Source: Fodinibacter sp045807225
GTDB lineage: Bacteria > Actinomycetota > Actinomycetes > Actinomycetales > Dermatophilaceae
Assembly (NCBI GenBank): GCA_045807225.1
Contig: JBJMHU010000049.1
Coordinates: forward strand, 1 to 44,544
Direction of reading: 5' to 3'
DNA length: 44,544 nucleotides
Shown here: positions 22,398 through 31,196 of the stretch, piece by piece
Layout: every line of letters starts with the position of its first letter
Numbering within the stretch: the first letter of the stretch is position 1
The notes under the pieces: generated by a model
Seen by the model: the letters and a program-made list of their open reading frames with translations, nothing else
Told to the model about the DNA's origin: nothing
Databases searched by the model: none
Program-made: the position numbers and the translations under genes

Positions 22398-22690
22398 ATG
22401 GACGACGCGGATGCCGTGTTCAAGGCACTCGCCGACCGCTCTCGCCGCTCCCTGCTCGACGCCCTCTGCGAGCGCGACGGCCAGACCCTGTTCGAGCTCT
22501 GCGCCCGGATGGCGAGCACGCACGGCCTGACCTCGAGCCGCCAGGCGATCTCGCAGCACCTCGACGTGCTCGAGGCAGCCGGGCTCGTGCAGCGGCGGCG
22601 CGAGGGCCGCTACACCTTCCACGACCTCGACACCACTCCCCTGGCCCCGCTGCGCGAGCGGTGGGTCCGCCCCGGCGACAGGAGACCCCG

Positions 22691-22694
<4 letters not shown>
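22398..22694 (+). CDS. ArsR-family transcriptional regulator
   Basis: 98 residues, a single winged-helix domain of the ArsR/SmtB superfamily. AVFKALADRSRRSLLDAL is the typical helix 1-2, SSRQAISQHLDVLEAAGLVQRRREGRYTFHDL is the recognition helix and wing. No metal-binding Cys motif is visible, placing it with the non-metal ArsR group often paired with VOC or SRPBCC genes. The ATG at 22398 is preferred because the -10 box ends seven bases upstream. It overlaps the following VOC gene by 4 bp (ATGA). A palindrome between its -35 and -10 indicates autorepression. Confidence 0.9.
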
Positions 22695-23083
<389 letters not shown>

Positions 23084-23110
23084 CGCCTCTCACCCCACCC
23101 GCCCTAGGGC

Positions 23111-23128
23111 ACTAAGCGTCCGCTTAGT
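23111..23128 (+). promoter_or_regulatory. TetR-type palindromic operator upstream of fadA
   Basis: ACTAAGCGTCCGCTTAGT: two perfect 8-bp arms around TC, 61 bp before the fadA GTG. The right arm overlaps possible -10 sequences (TTAGTA/TAGTAC). Size and symmetry fit a TetR-family fatty-acid-degradation repressor. No such regulator gene lies in the window. Confidence 0.7.
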
Positions 23129-23189
23129 ACGGTTGACCCCCAGGCCCGGCGACCGGGCCCATCCACCTCACCCACCCGGGAGGCCCCTC

Positions 23190-24401
23190 GTGCCACGCGA
23201 GCTCCAGGACGTCGTCTTCGTCGACGGTGTCCGCACCCCGTTCGGCAAGGCCGGCGACAAGGGCATGTACGCCCAGACCCGCGCCGACGACCTCGTCATC
23301 AAGTGCATCCGCGAGCTGCTGCGGCGACACCCCGAGCTGCCCAAGGACCGGGTGGAGGAGGTGGCCATCGCCGCCACGACCCAGATCGGCGACCAGGGCC
23401 TGACCCTCGGCCGGCTGGCGGCGCTGCTCTCCGGGCTGCCGAACACCACGCCGGGCTACTCCATCGACCGGATGTGCGCCGGCGCGATGACCGCCGTCAC
23501 GACCATCGCCTCCTCGATCGGCGTCGGCGCGATCGACGTCGCCGTCGCCGGCGGCGTCGAGCACATGGGTCGCCACCCGATGGGCGAGGGCATCGACCCC
23601 AACCCGAGGATCATCTCCGAGCGGGTCGTCGACGAGTCGGCCCTGGTGATGGGCAAGACGGCGGAGAACCTGCACGACCGCTTCCCCCACCTGACCAAGG
23701 CCCGCTGCGACGCGTATGCCGTCGCGAGCCAGCACAAGCTGGCCGCCGCCTACTCCGCCGGCCTGGTGCAGCGCGACCTGGTGCCCGTCGCCACCCGTCA
23801 CGTCGAGAAGGGCTGGGGGCTGGCGACCGCCGACGAGCCGCCGCGCCCCGGCACCACGCTCGAGGAGCTCGACGCACTCAAGACGCCGTTCCGCGCCCAC
23901 GGCAACGTGACCGCGGGCAACGCCGCTGGGCTCAACGACGGCGCCACCGCCTGCATCCTCGCGTCGGAGGCGGCCGCCGCCGAGCTCGGGATGCCGGTGC
24001 GCATGCGCCTGGTGTCGTACGCCTTCGTCGGCGTCGAGCCCGAGGTCATGGGCATCGGGCCGGTGCCCGCGGCCGAGAAGGCCCTGCGCAAGGCCGGCCT
24101 CACCATCGAGGACATCGGCCTGTTCGAGCTCAACGAGGCCTTCGCCGTGCAGGTCCTCGCCTTCCTCGACCACTTCGGCATCGCCGACGACGACGAGCGG
24201 GTCAACCCCTGGGGCGGCGCCATCGCCACCGGGCACCCGCTCGCGTCCTCCGGCGTGCGCCTGATGAGCCAGCTCGCCCGCCACTTCGAGGACCACCCCG
24301 AGGTGCGCTACGGCCTGACCGCGATGTGCATCGGCATCGGCATGGGCGGCTGCGTCATCTGGGAGAACCCGGCACACGCCGACTACGGCCAGGAGGCCTG
24401 A
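23190..24401 (+). CDS. fadA: Acetyl-CoA acyltransferase (thiolase) FadA
   Basis: 403 residues, thiolase fold. It cleaves 3-ketoacyl-CoA with CoA in beta-oxidation. The acyl-accepting Cys96 is in DRMCAGAM. The C-terminal catalytic motifs are NEAFA, GGAIATGHPLASSG (His) and AMCIGIGMGG (second Cys). The GTG start at 23190 has GGGAGG six bases upstream. Three bases separate it from fadB, so the two form an operon and probably a complex. Upstream is a TetR-type palindrome. Confidence 0.96.
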   Translation: MPRELQDVVFVDGVRTPFGKAGDKGMYAQTRADDLVIKCIRELLRRHPELPKDRVEEVAIAATTQIGDQGLTLGRLAALLSGLPNTTPGYSIDRMCAGAMTAVTTIASSIGVGAIDVAVAGGVEHMGRHPMGEGIDPNPRIISERVVDESALVMGKTAENLHDRFPHLTKARCDAYAVASQHKLAAAYSAGLVQRDLVPVATRHVEKGWGLATADEPPRPGTTLEELDALKTPFRAHGNVTAGNAAGLNDGATACILASEAAAAELGMPVRMRLVSYAFVGVEPEVMGIGPVPAAEKALRKAGLTIEDIGLFELNEAFAVQVLAFLDHFGIADDDERVNPWGGAIATGHPLASSGVRLMSQLARHFEDHPEVRYGLTAMCIGIGMGGCVIWENPAHADYGQEA

Positions 24402-24404
24402 GCC

Positions 24405-26534
24405 ATGACGACGACCACCACCGCCCCCGTCACCGCCCCCGGCCTGCCCGAGGAGGTCGTGACGCGCACGCCCGTGCAGGACGTCGCGCTCCCCGGCGGC
24501 GCCGGCATCCTGGCGCTGGTCACGCTGGACAACGGGCACGACCACACCCGCCCCAACACCTTCGGCCCGCAGACCATCGCGGGGCTGCAGGCCACCGTCG
24601 ACGCGTTGCGCGCCCGCGCCGAGGCCGGCGAGATCGTGGCCGTCGGCATCACCGGCAAGCCCTTCGTCTTCGCCGTCGGCGCCGACCTCTCTGCGGTGCC
24701 CTACGTCACGCACCGCGAGCAGGCCCTGGCGATCGCCCGCGCCGGCCACGCGGCATTCGCGTCGATCATGGACCTGCCGGTGCCGACGTTCGCGTTCGTC
24801 AACGGTGCCGCCATGGGCGGTGGCGTCGAGATCGCGCTGGCGTGCGACTACCGCACCATCTCCTACGGCGTGCCCGCCTTCGCCCTGCCCGAGACCTTCC
24901 TCGGCCTCGTGCCCGGCTGGGGCGGCTGCTTCATGCTGCCGAAGCTCATCGGTGCCGATGGCGCCCTCAAGGTCATCATCGAGAACCCGCTCTCTCAGAA
25001 CACCATGCTCAAGGCCACGGAGGTGGCAGCCCTCGGCGTCGCCGACGTGCTGCTCGAGCCCGCCGACTTCCTCGAGGACTCGCTGCGATGGGCCGCCGCC
25101 GTCGTCGCCGGTGCCGTCACCGTGCAGCGTGCTGACGTCGACACCGACGAGGCGACATGGGATGCCGCGTGCGACGCCGCCCGCAAGGTCGTGCTCGCCA
25201 AGACGGGCGGCCGTGCGCCCGGTGCGCTGCGCGCCGTCGAGCTGGTGCGGGCCGCCCGCACCGCGACCCGTGACGAGGCGTTCGCCGCCGAGGATGCCGC
25301 GCTCGGTGACCTGATCATGACCGACGAGCTGCGGGCGGGGCTCTACGCGTTCGACCTGGTGCAGAAGCGCGCCAAGCGCCCCGCCGGCGCGCCCGACAAG
25401 ACGCTCGCCCGCCCGGTCACGAAGGTCGGCATCGTGGGCGCCGGGCTGATGGCCAGCCAGCTCGCCCTGCTGTTCGCCCGCCGCCTCGGGGTGCCGGTCG
25501 TGCTGACCGACCTCGACGAGGAACGCGTCGCCCAGGGCGTGGGCTGGGTGCACGGCGAGATCTCGGCCCTGCTCGCGAAGCGCCGGGTCTCCCCCGACAA
25601 GGCGTCGTTCCTCACCGGCCTGGTCAGCGGGTCGACGTCCAAGGACGGCTTCGCCGACGCCGACTTCGTCATCGAGGCCGTCTTCGAGGAGATGTCGGTC
25701 AAGCAGCAGGTGTTCGCCGAGGTCGAGGCGGTCGTCTCGGCCGAGTGCGTGCTCGCCACCAACACCTCGTCGCTGTCGATCACCGAGATGGCCGGCGGGC
25801 TGCAGCACCCCGAGCGGGTCGTGGGCTTCCACTTCTTCAACCCGGTCGCGGTGATGCCGCTGCTCGAGGTCATCCCCGGCGAGGCCACCGACGACGCGGC
25901 CCTGGCCACGGCGTTCGCGACCGGCCGCACGCTGGGCAAGACGACGATCCGGGTCAAGGACTCGGCATCCTTCGTCGTCAACCGGCTGCTCGGCCGCTTC
26001 ATGGCCGAGTTCTCGCGGATCGTCGACGAGGGCACGCCGGTGCCCACCGCCGACCGGGCGGTGGCGGGCCTGGCCCCGATGCCGCCGTTCGTGCTGCTGG
26101 GGCTGTTCGGGCCCCCCATCGCGCTGCACAACAGCGAGACGCTGCTCCGCGCCTTCGGCGACCGCTACTACGTCTCGCCCAGCCTGCGCCGCCTCGTCGA
26201 GGCCGGCAAGCGCGGCTACTACGCGATGGTGGAGGGCCGCCCGGTGCCCGACCCGGAGGTGCTGGCCATGGCCGAGCAGCCCGAGAGCCCGGTGCAGCTC
26301 ACCTCCGAGCAGGCCCGCGAGCGCATCCTGGGGGTGCTGGCGGAGGAGGTGGGGCTGATGCTGTCCGAGGGCGTCGTCGCGGCGCCGATGGACATCGACC
26401 TGGCCATGATCACCGGTGCGGGCTTCCAGTTCTGGAACGGCGGCCTGTGCCCGCTGCTGGACCGCGAGGGAGCGTCCGAACGCGTGCTGGGCCGGCGTCT
26501 GCTGCCCGCCGGCGTGGCCAGCGTCCCGGTCTGA
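24405..26534 (+). CDS. fadB: Multifunctional enoyl-CoA hydratase/3-hydroxyacyl-CoA dehydrogenase FadB
   Basis: 709 residues. Residues ~1-190 are a crotonase-fold hydratase: the oxyanion-hole loop KPFVFAVGADLS, GGGVEIALACDYR with the first catalytic Glu, and LPETFLGLVPGWGG with the second. Residues ~340-520 are the NAD-binding dehydrogenase (KVGIVGAGLMASQLALLFARR, then ATNTSSLSITEMA and HFFNPVAVMPLLEVI with the catalytic His). Residues ~525-700 are two C-terminal 3HCDH domains. Together with FadA it covers the hydratase, dehydrogenase and thiolase steps. A strong terminator follows the stop. Confidence 0.96.
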   Translation: MTTTTTAPVTAPGLPEEVVTRTPVQDVALPGGAGILALVTLDNGHDHTRPNTFGPQTIAGLQATVDALRARAEAGEIVAVGITGKPFVFAVGADLSAVPYVTHREQALAIARAGHAAFASIMDLPVPTFAFVNGAAMGGGVEIALACDYRTISYGVPAFALPETFLGLVPGWGGCFMLPKLIGADGALKVIIENPLSQNTMLKATEVAALGVADVLLEPADFLEDSLRWAAAVVAGAVTVQRADVDTDEATWDAACDAARKVVLAKTGGRAPGALRAVELVRAARTATRDEAFAAEDAALGDLIMTDELRAGLYAFDLVQKRAKRPAGAPDKTLARPVTKVGIVGAGLMASQLALLFARRLGVPVVLTDLDEERVAQGVGWVHGEISALLAKRRVSPDKASFLTGLVSGSTSKDGFADADFVIEAVFEEMSVKQQVFAEVEAVVSAECVLATNTSSLSITEMAGGLQHPERVVGFHFFNPVAVMPLLEVIPGEATDDAALATAFATGRTLGKTTIRVKDSASFVVNRLLGRFMAEFSRIVDEGTPVPTADRAVAGLAPMPPFVLLGLFGPPIALHNSETLLRAFGDRYYVSPSLRRLVEAGKRGYYAMVEGRPVPDPEVLAMAEQPESPVQLTSEQARERILGVLAEEVGLMLSEGVVAAPMDIDLAMITGAGFQFWNGGLCPLLDREGASERVLGRRLLPAGVASVPV

Positions 26535-26550
26535 CGCGCCCCGCCTGCGG

Positions 26551-26592
26551 CGACGCCCGCCTCCCGGACCGATTCCCGGGAGGCGGGCGTCG
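26551..26592 (+). terminator. Terminator of the fadAB operon
   Basis: CGACGCCCGCCTCCCGG (26551-26567) pairs perfectly with 26576-26592: a 17-bp GC-rich stem and 8-nt loop, 16 bp after the fadB stop. No U-tract is present. Confidence 0.85.
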
Positions 26593-26599
26593 ATTCCCC

Positions 26600-26622
26600 G
26601 TATATCTCACAGGTGATATACC
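26600..26622 (+). promoter_or_regulatory. Palindrome overlapping the -10 of the HTH-MurA gene
   Basis: GTATATC (26600-26606), eight bases, GATATAC (26615-26621): perfect 7-bp arms. The right arm contains an extended -10 (TGATATACC). The GTG at 26631 lies eight or nine bases further on, so the mRNA is likely leaderless. The palindrome is well placed for repression, possibly by the HTH domain of the encoded protein. Confidence 0.65.
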
Positions 26623-26630
26623 CTCGACCC

Positions 26631-28178
26631 GTGACTGCCACCACGACGTCCGACACGTACCTCACCCGGATCGGCACCCTGATCCGCGATGCGCGCCGCC
26701 ACCAGGGCCTCACCCAGAGTGAGCTCGCCGACCTCCTCGGCACCAGCCAGAGCGCCGTCGCCCGCATCGAGCAGGGCAAGCAGAACCTCTCGCTCGAGAT
26801 GCTCGCCCGGGTCGGCGAGAAGCTCGACAGCGAGTTCGTCTCGCTGGGCCACAGCGGCCCGCAGCACCTGCGGATCGTCGGCGGGCGCAAGCTCTCCGGC
26901 TCGATCCCGGTCAAGACCAGCAAGAACGCCGCGGTCGCCCTGCTGTGCGCCAGCCTGCTCAACAAGGGCCGCACCACGCTGCGCAGCCTGGCCCGCATCG
27001 AGGAGGTCAACCGGATCATCGAGGTGCTCACCTCGATCGGCGTCCGGGTGCGCTGGCTCCCCGACAGCAACGACCTCGAGATCACGCCCCCTGCGCGCCT
27101 CGACCTCGCCGGCATCGACGTGGATGCCGCGCGCCGCACCCGCACCGTCATCATGTTCCTCGGCCCGCTGCTGCACGAGCAGTCCCGCTTCGAGCTGCCC
27201 TACGCCGGCGGCTGCGACCTCGGCACCCGCACGGTGGAGCCGCACCTGTCCGCGCTGAAGGCCTTCGGCCTCGACGTCGCGGCGACCCACGGCTTCTACG
27301 CGGCCACCGTCGAGCCCGGCCGCCAGCCGACCCGCGCCATCGTGCTCACCGAGCGCGGCGACACCGTCACCGAGAACGTGCTGCTGGCGGCGGCCCGCCA
27401 CCCCGGGCAGACCATCATCCGCAACGCCTCGCCCAACTACATGGTCCAGGACCTCTGCTTCTTCCTGCAGGCCCTCGGCGTGCAGATCGACGGCATCGGC
27501 ACCACCACGCTCACCGTCACCGGCGTGCGCGAGATCGACATGGACATCGAGTACTACCCCTCGGAGGACCCGATCGAGGCGATGAGCCTGATCGCCGCGG
27601 CGGTGGTCACCGAGTCGACGATCACCATCGAGCGGGTGCCGATCGAGTTCCTCGAGATCGAGCTGGCGACCCTGGAGGAGATGGGGCTGACGTTCGACAT
27701 CACGCCCGAGTACCGCGCGAAGAACGGCCACACCCGGCTGCTCGACCTGACCATCCACCCCGGGCGGCTCAAGGCCCCGGTCGACAAGATCGCCCCGATG
27801 CCGTTCCCGGGGCTGAACATCGACAACCTGCCGTTCTTCGCGCTGATCGCAGCCTGCGCCGAGGGCACGACGATGATCCACGACTGGGTCTACGAGAACC
27901 GCGCCATCTACCTCACCGAGCTGACCAAGGTCGGCGGCCAGGTGCAGCTGCTCGACCCGCACCGGGTCATGATCACCGGCCCGACGCCCAAGTGGCGCGC
28001 TGCGGAGGTGATGTGCCCGCCGGCCCTGCGCCCGGGCGTGGTCATCCTGCTCGCGATGCTCGCCGCTCCCGGCACCTCGGTGCTGCGCAACGTCTACGTC
28101 ATCAACCGCGGCTACGAGGACCTCGCGGAGCGGCTCAACGCCCTCGGGGCGACGATCGAGACCTTCCGCGACATCTGA
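26631..28178 (+). CDS. XRE-type HTH fused to a MurA-like enolpyruvyl transferase
   Basis: 515 residues. Residues ~11-75 are a Cro/CI-type helix-turn-helix (RIGTLIRDARRHQGLTQSELADLLG, TSQSAVARIEQGK). Residues ~78-515 are an EPSP-synthase-fold enolpyruvyl transferase related to UDP-GlcNAc 1-carboxyvinyltransferase. Active-site equivalents of E. coli MurA are present: Lys98-Asn99 (TSKNAA), Arg171, Cys195 (AGGCDLG, the fosfomycin-reactive position), Arg200, Asp398 (after a 3-residue insertion, FPGLNID) and the Arg in PALRPGVV. It is therefore probably catalytic and DNA-binding. The architecture recurs in other actinobacteria as a second MurA-like protein beside the housekeeping one. Start inferred from the promoter. 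Confidence 0.9.
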   Translation: MTATTTSDTYLTRIGTLIRDARRHQGLTQSELADLLGTSQSAVARIEQGKQNLSLEMLARVGEKLDSEFVSLGHSGPQHLRIVGGRKLSGSIPVKTSKNAAVALLCASLLNKGRTTLRSLARIEEVNRIIEVLTSIGVRVRWLPDSNDLEITPPARLDLAGIDVDAARRTRTVIMFLGPLLHEQSRFELPYAGGCDLGTRTVEPHLSALKAFGLDVAATHGFYAATVEPGRQPTRAIVLTERGDTVTENVLLAAARHPGQTIIRNASPNYMVQDLCFFLQALGVQIDGIGTTTLTVTGVREIDMDIEYYPSEDPIEAMSLIAAAVVTESTITIERVPIEFLEIELATLEEMGLTFDITPEYRAKNGHTRLLDLTIHPGRLKAPVDKIAPMPFPGLNIDNLPFFALIAACAEGTTMIHDWVYENRAIYLTELTKVGGQVQLLDPHRVMITGPTPKWRAAEVMCPPALRPGVVILLAMLAAPGTSVLRNVYVINRGYEDLAERLNALGATIETFRDI

Positions 28179-28184
28179 GCGGCC

Positions 28185-28205
28185 CGAGGGCAGGATCTGC
28201 CCTCG
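28185..28205 (+). terminator. Terminator after the HTH-MurA gene
   Basis: CGAGGGCAG, GAT, CTGCCCTCG: perfect 9-bp stem with a 3-nt loop starting six bases after the stop codon. Confidence 0.7.
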
Positions 28206-28292
28206 CCCGACCGCGCCTGCTGGTGGGACTGGGGCGAGGTGATGCCACGCGTGACCCGGTCGCCGGGCGGCGTCCGGGTGCCGTGGAGCGGG

Positions 28293-29060
28293 TCAGGCCC
28301 GCCGCGCCACCCACAGCTCCTCCGCCGGCCAGCGGCTCGCCCACTGCGGTGTGACGATCTCGTAGAAGGGGTGGTCGGTGCGGTCGGCCGGTGCGAAGAC
28401 CTCGTGCAGCGCCTCGACGGCGAACCCGCTGCGCCGCAGCAGCCGCACCCAGTCGCCGTGCGACGGGTGGAACTCGACCCCGCCCCCGGGCCACTGCACG
28501 CGGTAGGCCTCGTCGTAGCCGCGCAGCAGCCGCTCCTCCGCCACGCCCTCGTCAGGTGGCACGCACAGGGCGGACAGGTGGCTGTTGGTCAGGAAGACCA
28601 GGCGGCCGCCCGGCCGGAGCACCCGGGCGGCCTCGGGCAGCCAGCGCTCGGGGTCGCCCCAGGCGGCGGCGCCGTGCTCGCTGACGACGAGGTCGACGCA
28701 CGCGTCTGCCAGCGGAAGCCGCTCGATGTCGCACTGCAGCAGCGGGAAGGACGGGCCGATGCTGCGCTGCAGCCGGCGCGCGGTGGCGAGCTGCTCGCCC
28801 GACAGGTCGAGAGCCAACGGGCGGGCACCGAGCCGGGCCAGCCAGGCGGAGAAGTAGGCCGTGCCCGCCGCCAGCTCGAGCACGTCGAGGCCGCTGACCT
28901 CACCGAGCACCCCGAGCTCACGCTCGGGCACGGCGAACAGCCCCCACACGGCATCCACGCGCTGCCACATGGGGTCGGCGGCGGCGTCGGTGAAGCGCTC
29001 GTTCACCACCGTCCACAGCGCCCGGTTCAGGGCCACCTCGGCGGCGCGGGAGTCGGTCAC
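28293..29060 (-). CDS. Class I SAM-dependent methyltransferase
   Basis: 255 residues. The Rossmann SAM-binding motif I is VLELAAGTAYFSAWLARLG (~60-78), followed by LALDLSGEQL (acidic residue for ribose) and VDLVVSEHGAAAW (motif after strand 4), then the LRPGGRLVFLTNS motif near 150. The substrate is not evident; the family includes small-molecule and tRNA methyltransferases. The GTG start (29058-29060) is seven bases after TAGGCT, again a leaderless arrangement. It lies 22 bp downstream of the SDR gene's stop on the same strand. Confidence 0.87.
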   Translation of the reverse strand: MTDSRAAEVALNRALWTVVNERFTDAAADPMWQRVDAVWGLFAVPERELGVLGEVSGLDVLELAAGTAYFSAWLARLGARPLALDLSGEQLATARRLQRSIGPSFPLLQCDIERLPLADACVDLVVSEHGAAAWGDPERWLPEAARVLRPGGRLVFLTNSHLSALCVPPDEGVAEERLLRGYDEAYRVQWPGGGVEFHPSHGDWVRLLRRSGFAVEALHEVFAPADRTDHPFYEIVTPQWASRWPAEELWVARRA

Positions 29061-29067
29061 GCGGCCC

Positions 29068-29073
29068 AGCCTA
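29068..29073 (-). promoter_or_regulatory. -10 box (TAGGCT) for the methyltransferase gene
   Basis: TAGGCT on the minus strand, seven bases before the GTG at 29060, with no ribosome binding site. It lies between the SDR stop and the methyltransferase start, so the methyltransferase can be expressed separately. Confidence 0.5.
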
Positions 29074-29082
29074 GGCGCGCGG

Positions 29083-30069
29083 TCAGCCGGCCTCTGCGCC
29101 GAGCACGGCCTCCTGCACCCGGCGCTCGTCGTCGTCGGTCAGGCCGGCGCGCCGGGGTTCGGTGCGGACCTCCTCGAAGGCGAGCGTGTCGCGCAGGGTC
29201 TCGTCGAGCGGGCGGGTGACCAGCCCAGCGGCGCGGGCGCGCGAGGTGTCGAGCGTGGCGAACCCCCGCCACTCGACGTCGTCGATCCACAACGGCAGGG
29301 ATGCCGGGCCCATCCAGGCACCGACGCCGAGCTCGGCCAGCACGTCGCGCGCCACCGGCAGCGGCTGGGCGCGCGACCCGGCCACCTCGGCCGCGACCCA
29401 CAGCACCTCTCCCAGCGACGTGGTGGGGCCGGTGGCGTTGAAGGTGCCGTCGAGCCGGGTCTCGGCGACGGTGACGAGCCAGCCCGCGAGGTCTCGCACG
29501 TCGATGATCGCGCACGGGAAGTCGAGCTCGTCGGGCACCACGACCCGATCCCCCACCGGGTGGGCGAACCGCCACGGCCAGTAACCGGTGCGGCCGGACC
29601 AGTCGCCGGGACCGCCGATCAATCCCGAGCGCACGATCGTGGCCGTGCCGTCACTCTCGCGAACCGCGTTCTCGCAAGCCACCTTTGCCTCCCCGTAGAC
29701 CTCCATGTCGGTCATCACCTCCCCGTCGAGCGGGCCGCGCAACGGCGCGTCCTCACCCTGCTCGACCGCGTCGAACCGCGCGTAGACGTTGCCGGTCGAC
29801 ACCAGCACCCGGTGCCGTGCGGCGAGGTCGCGCACCGCCCGGCGCGCGTGGCCCGGATGCCGGGTCACGTCGACGACCGCGTCCCACGGCCGGCCGGCGA
29901 CGGCATCCAGACCGTCCTCGAGGTCGCGGTCGGCGGTGACGAAGGTGGCGCCGGGCGGCGGGTCAGCGCTCCCCCGCGCGAGGCAGGTGACGTCGTGGCC
30001 GCGCCGCAGCGCCTCCTGCGCCACCGTGCGACCGAGCCACGCCGTCCCTCCGAGCACCAGCATCCTCAT
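29083..30069 (-). CDS. NAD-dependent epimerase/dehydratase (extended SDR) family protein
   Basis: 328 residues. N-terminal Rossmann motif MRMLVLGGTAWLGRTVAQEALRRGHDVTCLARG, then WDAVVDVTRHPGHARRAV and LVSTGNVYARFD, where the Tyr-x-x-x-Lys-type active site appears as VYGEAKVACE (~132-141). The glycine motif GGTAWLG is the variant seen in extended SDR reductases. The nucleotide-sugar or isoflavone-reductase-like substrate cannot be predicted. ATG 30069 is used; a TTG and a GTG slightly upstream are alternatives and none has a strong ribosome binding site. It diverges from the PIN gene across 248 bp. Confidence 0.85.
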   Translation of the reverse strand: MRMLVLGGTAWLGRTVAQEALRRGHDVTCLARGSADPPPGATFVTADRDLEDGLDAVAGRPWDAVVDVTRHPGHARRAVRDLAARHRVLVSTGNVYARFDAVEQGEDAPLRGPLDGEVMTDMEVYGEAKVACENAVRESDGTATIVRSGLIGGPGDWSGRTGYWPWRFAHPVGDRVVVPDELDFPCAIIDVRDLAGWLVTVAETRLDGTFNATGPTTSLGEVLWVAAEVAGSRAQPLPVARDVLAELGVGAWMGPASLPLWIDDVEWRGFATLDTSRARAAGLVTRPLDETLRDTLAFEEVRTEPRRAGLTDDDERRVQEAVLGAEAG

Positions 30070-30317
30070 CGGCACAGCCAACCGTCACCACCGCCTGCAC
30101 GTCCATCGAGTTCGCCCTGGGCATAGTGACGGCCGGGCCGGCAGACCAGCAGGGGGCGGGCTCGAGCGGCGCACGGCCCACTGGCACGGCAGCCCGCTCA
30201 CCTCCGACAGCAGAGGCCACGTCTCCGTCTGGCGCAAGCCCTGAGCGGAGACCCCGCAGATGTCCGAGCCCGTGCGTACCGTGGTCGGACATCGCTCGGC
30301 AGCAGGGAGGGGAACCC

Positions 30318-30713
30318 GTGACCAGGTACGTCATCGCGCCCGAGGTGGCGATCCGGCTCGCCCGTGAGGAGGCCGTCATCCGCGACGAGCACGAGCTCCT
30401 CGCCCCCACGTTGCTGCGGTCGCAGGTGCTGTCCCTGCTGTTCCGGGCCGTGCAGCACGGTGAGCTCAGCGCGTCGGAGGCGGAGAACGCGATCGGCTAC
30501 GTGCGGCGACTGCGCCTGAGGCTGCTCGGCGACCGGGTGCTGCAGAGCGTCGCCTGGGACGTCGCCGACGAGCTCGGCTGGCCCGACACCTACGACGCGG
30601 AGTACGTCGCGCTGACCCGGCTGCAGGCCGACGCCCTGGTCACCCTCGACGAGCGGCTGGCCCAGGCCGCGAAGCGCCTCGTGCCGGTCGCCCCGATCGG
30701 CGACCTGGTGTGA
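30318..30713 (+). CDS. PIN-domain protein (VapC-like), first catalytic Asp absent
   Basis: 131 residues, PIN-domain length. The GTG start has GGGAGGGG about six bases upstream. The start reads TRYVIAPEVAIRLA where PIN nucleases have an Asp in the first strand (VIDxxV), so this acid is Ala7. Later motifs are kept: LLGDRVLQSVAWDVADELG, TYDAEYVALTRLQADALVTLDERLAQAAKR with two acidic positions. No antitoxin-sized gene lies directly upstream, so it appears to be a solitary PIN protein. Nuclease activity is uncertain; related actinobacterial proteins also vary at this residue. Confidence 0.75.
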   Translation: MTRYVIAPEVAIRLAREEAVIRDEHELLAPTLLRSQVLSLLFRAVQHGELSASEAENAIGYVRRLRLRLLGDRVLQSVAWDVADELGWPDTYDAEYVALTRLQADALVTLDERLAQAAKRLVPVAPIGDLV

Positions 30714-30839
30714 CGAGGCGTCCGGCCGCTGCAGAACGGCTGCCGGGTTTCCCGTGCCCGGGTGTCGCATCCGGCGGCCGCCCTTCGTGGGGTAGGTGAG
30801 CGCGGGCCACCCGGGTCCGCCCGAGCAGAAGGAGCAGTC

Positions 30840-31196
30840 GTGGCCGAGTACCTCATCTATTTCAACCAGCAGTGGGTCGGCGAGCACACGCCGGAGTGGT
30901 TCCGCAGCCGAGGGCCGCTCGCCAGTGCGGTCGTCGAGGAGATGAAGGACGCCGGGGTGTACGTCTTCGCGGGTGGGCTCGAGGAGGGCGCCCCGGTCCA
31001 CAGCGCCGACGCCACGAGCGGCTCGGTGGTGGTGACCGACGGACCCTACGTCGAGACCAAGGAGTTCCTGGGCGGGTTGACGGTGGTCGACGTGGCCGAC
31101 GACGAGGCCGCCACGATGTGGGCCGGCCGCCTTGCCGAGGGGTGCGGCTGGCCGCAGGAGGTCCGCCGGTTCGGGGTGATGCCCCAGGCGGACTGA
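30840..31196 (+). CDS. YciI-like (DGPF) domain protein
   Basis: 118 residues, ferredoxin-like alpha+beta YCII fold: AEYLIYFNQQWVGEH at the start and the signature TDGPYVETKEFLGGLTVVDVADDEAA near the middle (~68-92), the DGPF motif of the family. Such proteins are small, cytoplasmic and mostly of unknown function, often found with ECF sigma factors; none is adjacent here. The GTG start (30840-30842) follows AAGGAG closely. It converges on dxs, 20 bp away. Confidence 0.88.
   Translation: MAEYLIYFNQQWVGEHTPEWFRSRGPLASAVVEEMKDAGVYVFAGGLEEGAPVHSADATSGSVVVTDGPYVETKEFLGGLTVVDVADDEAATMWAGRLAEGCGWPQEVRRFGVMPQAD

Noticed and set aside
23124..26129. A 1,001-codon open frame opposite fadA-fadB
   Set aside because: Antisense shadow; low-complexity His/Gly/Arg/Val sequence, whereas both fad genes have full catalytic motifs on the plus strand.
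27820..27836. Apparent loss of the MurA catalytic Asp in the HTH-MurA protein
   Set aside because: Allowing a three-residue insertion (FPGLNID) aligns an Asp (398) at the right place with matching flanks on both sides.
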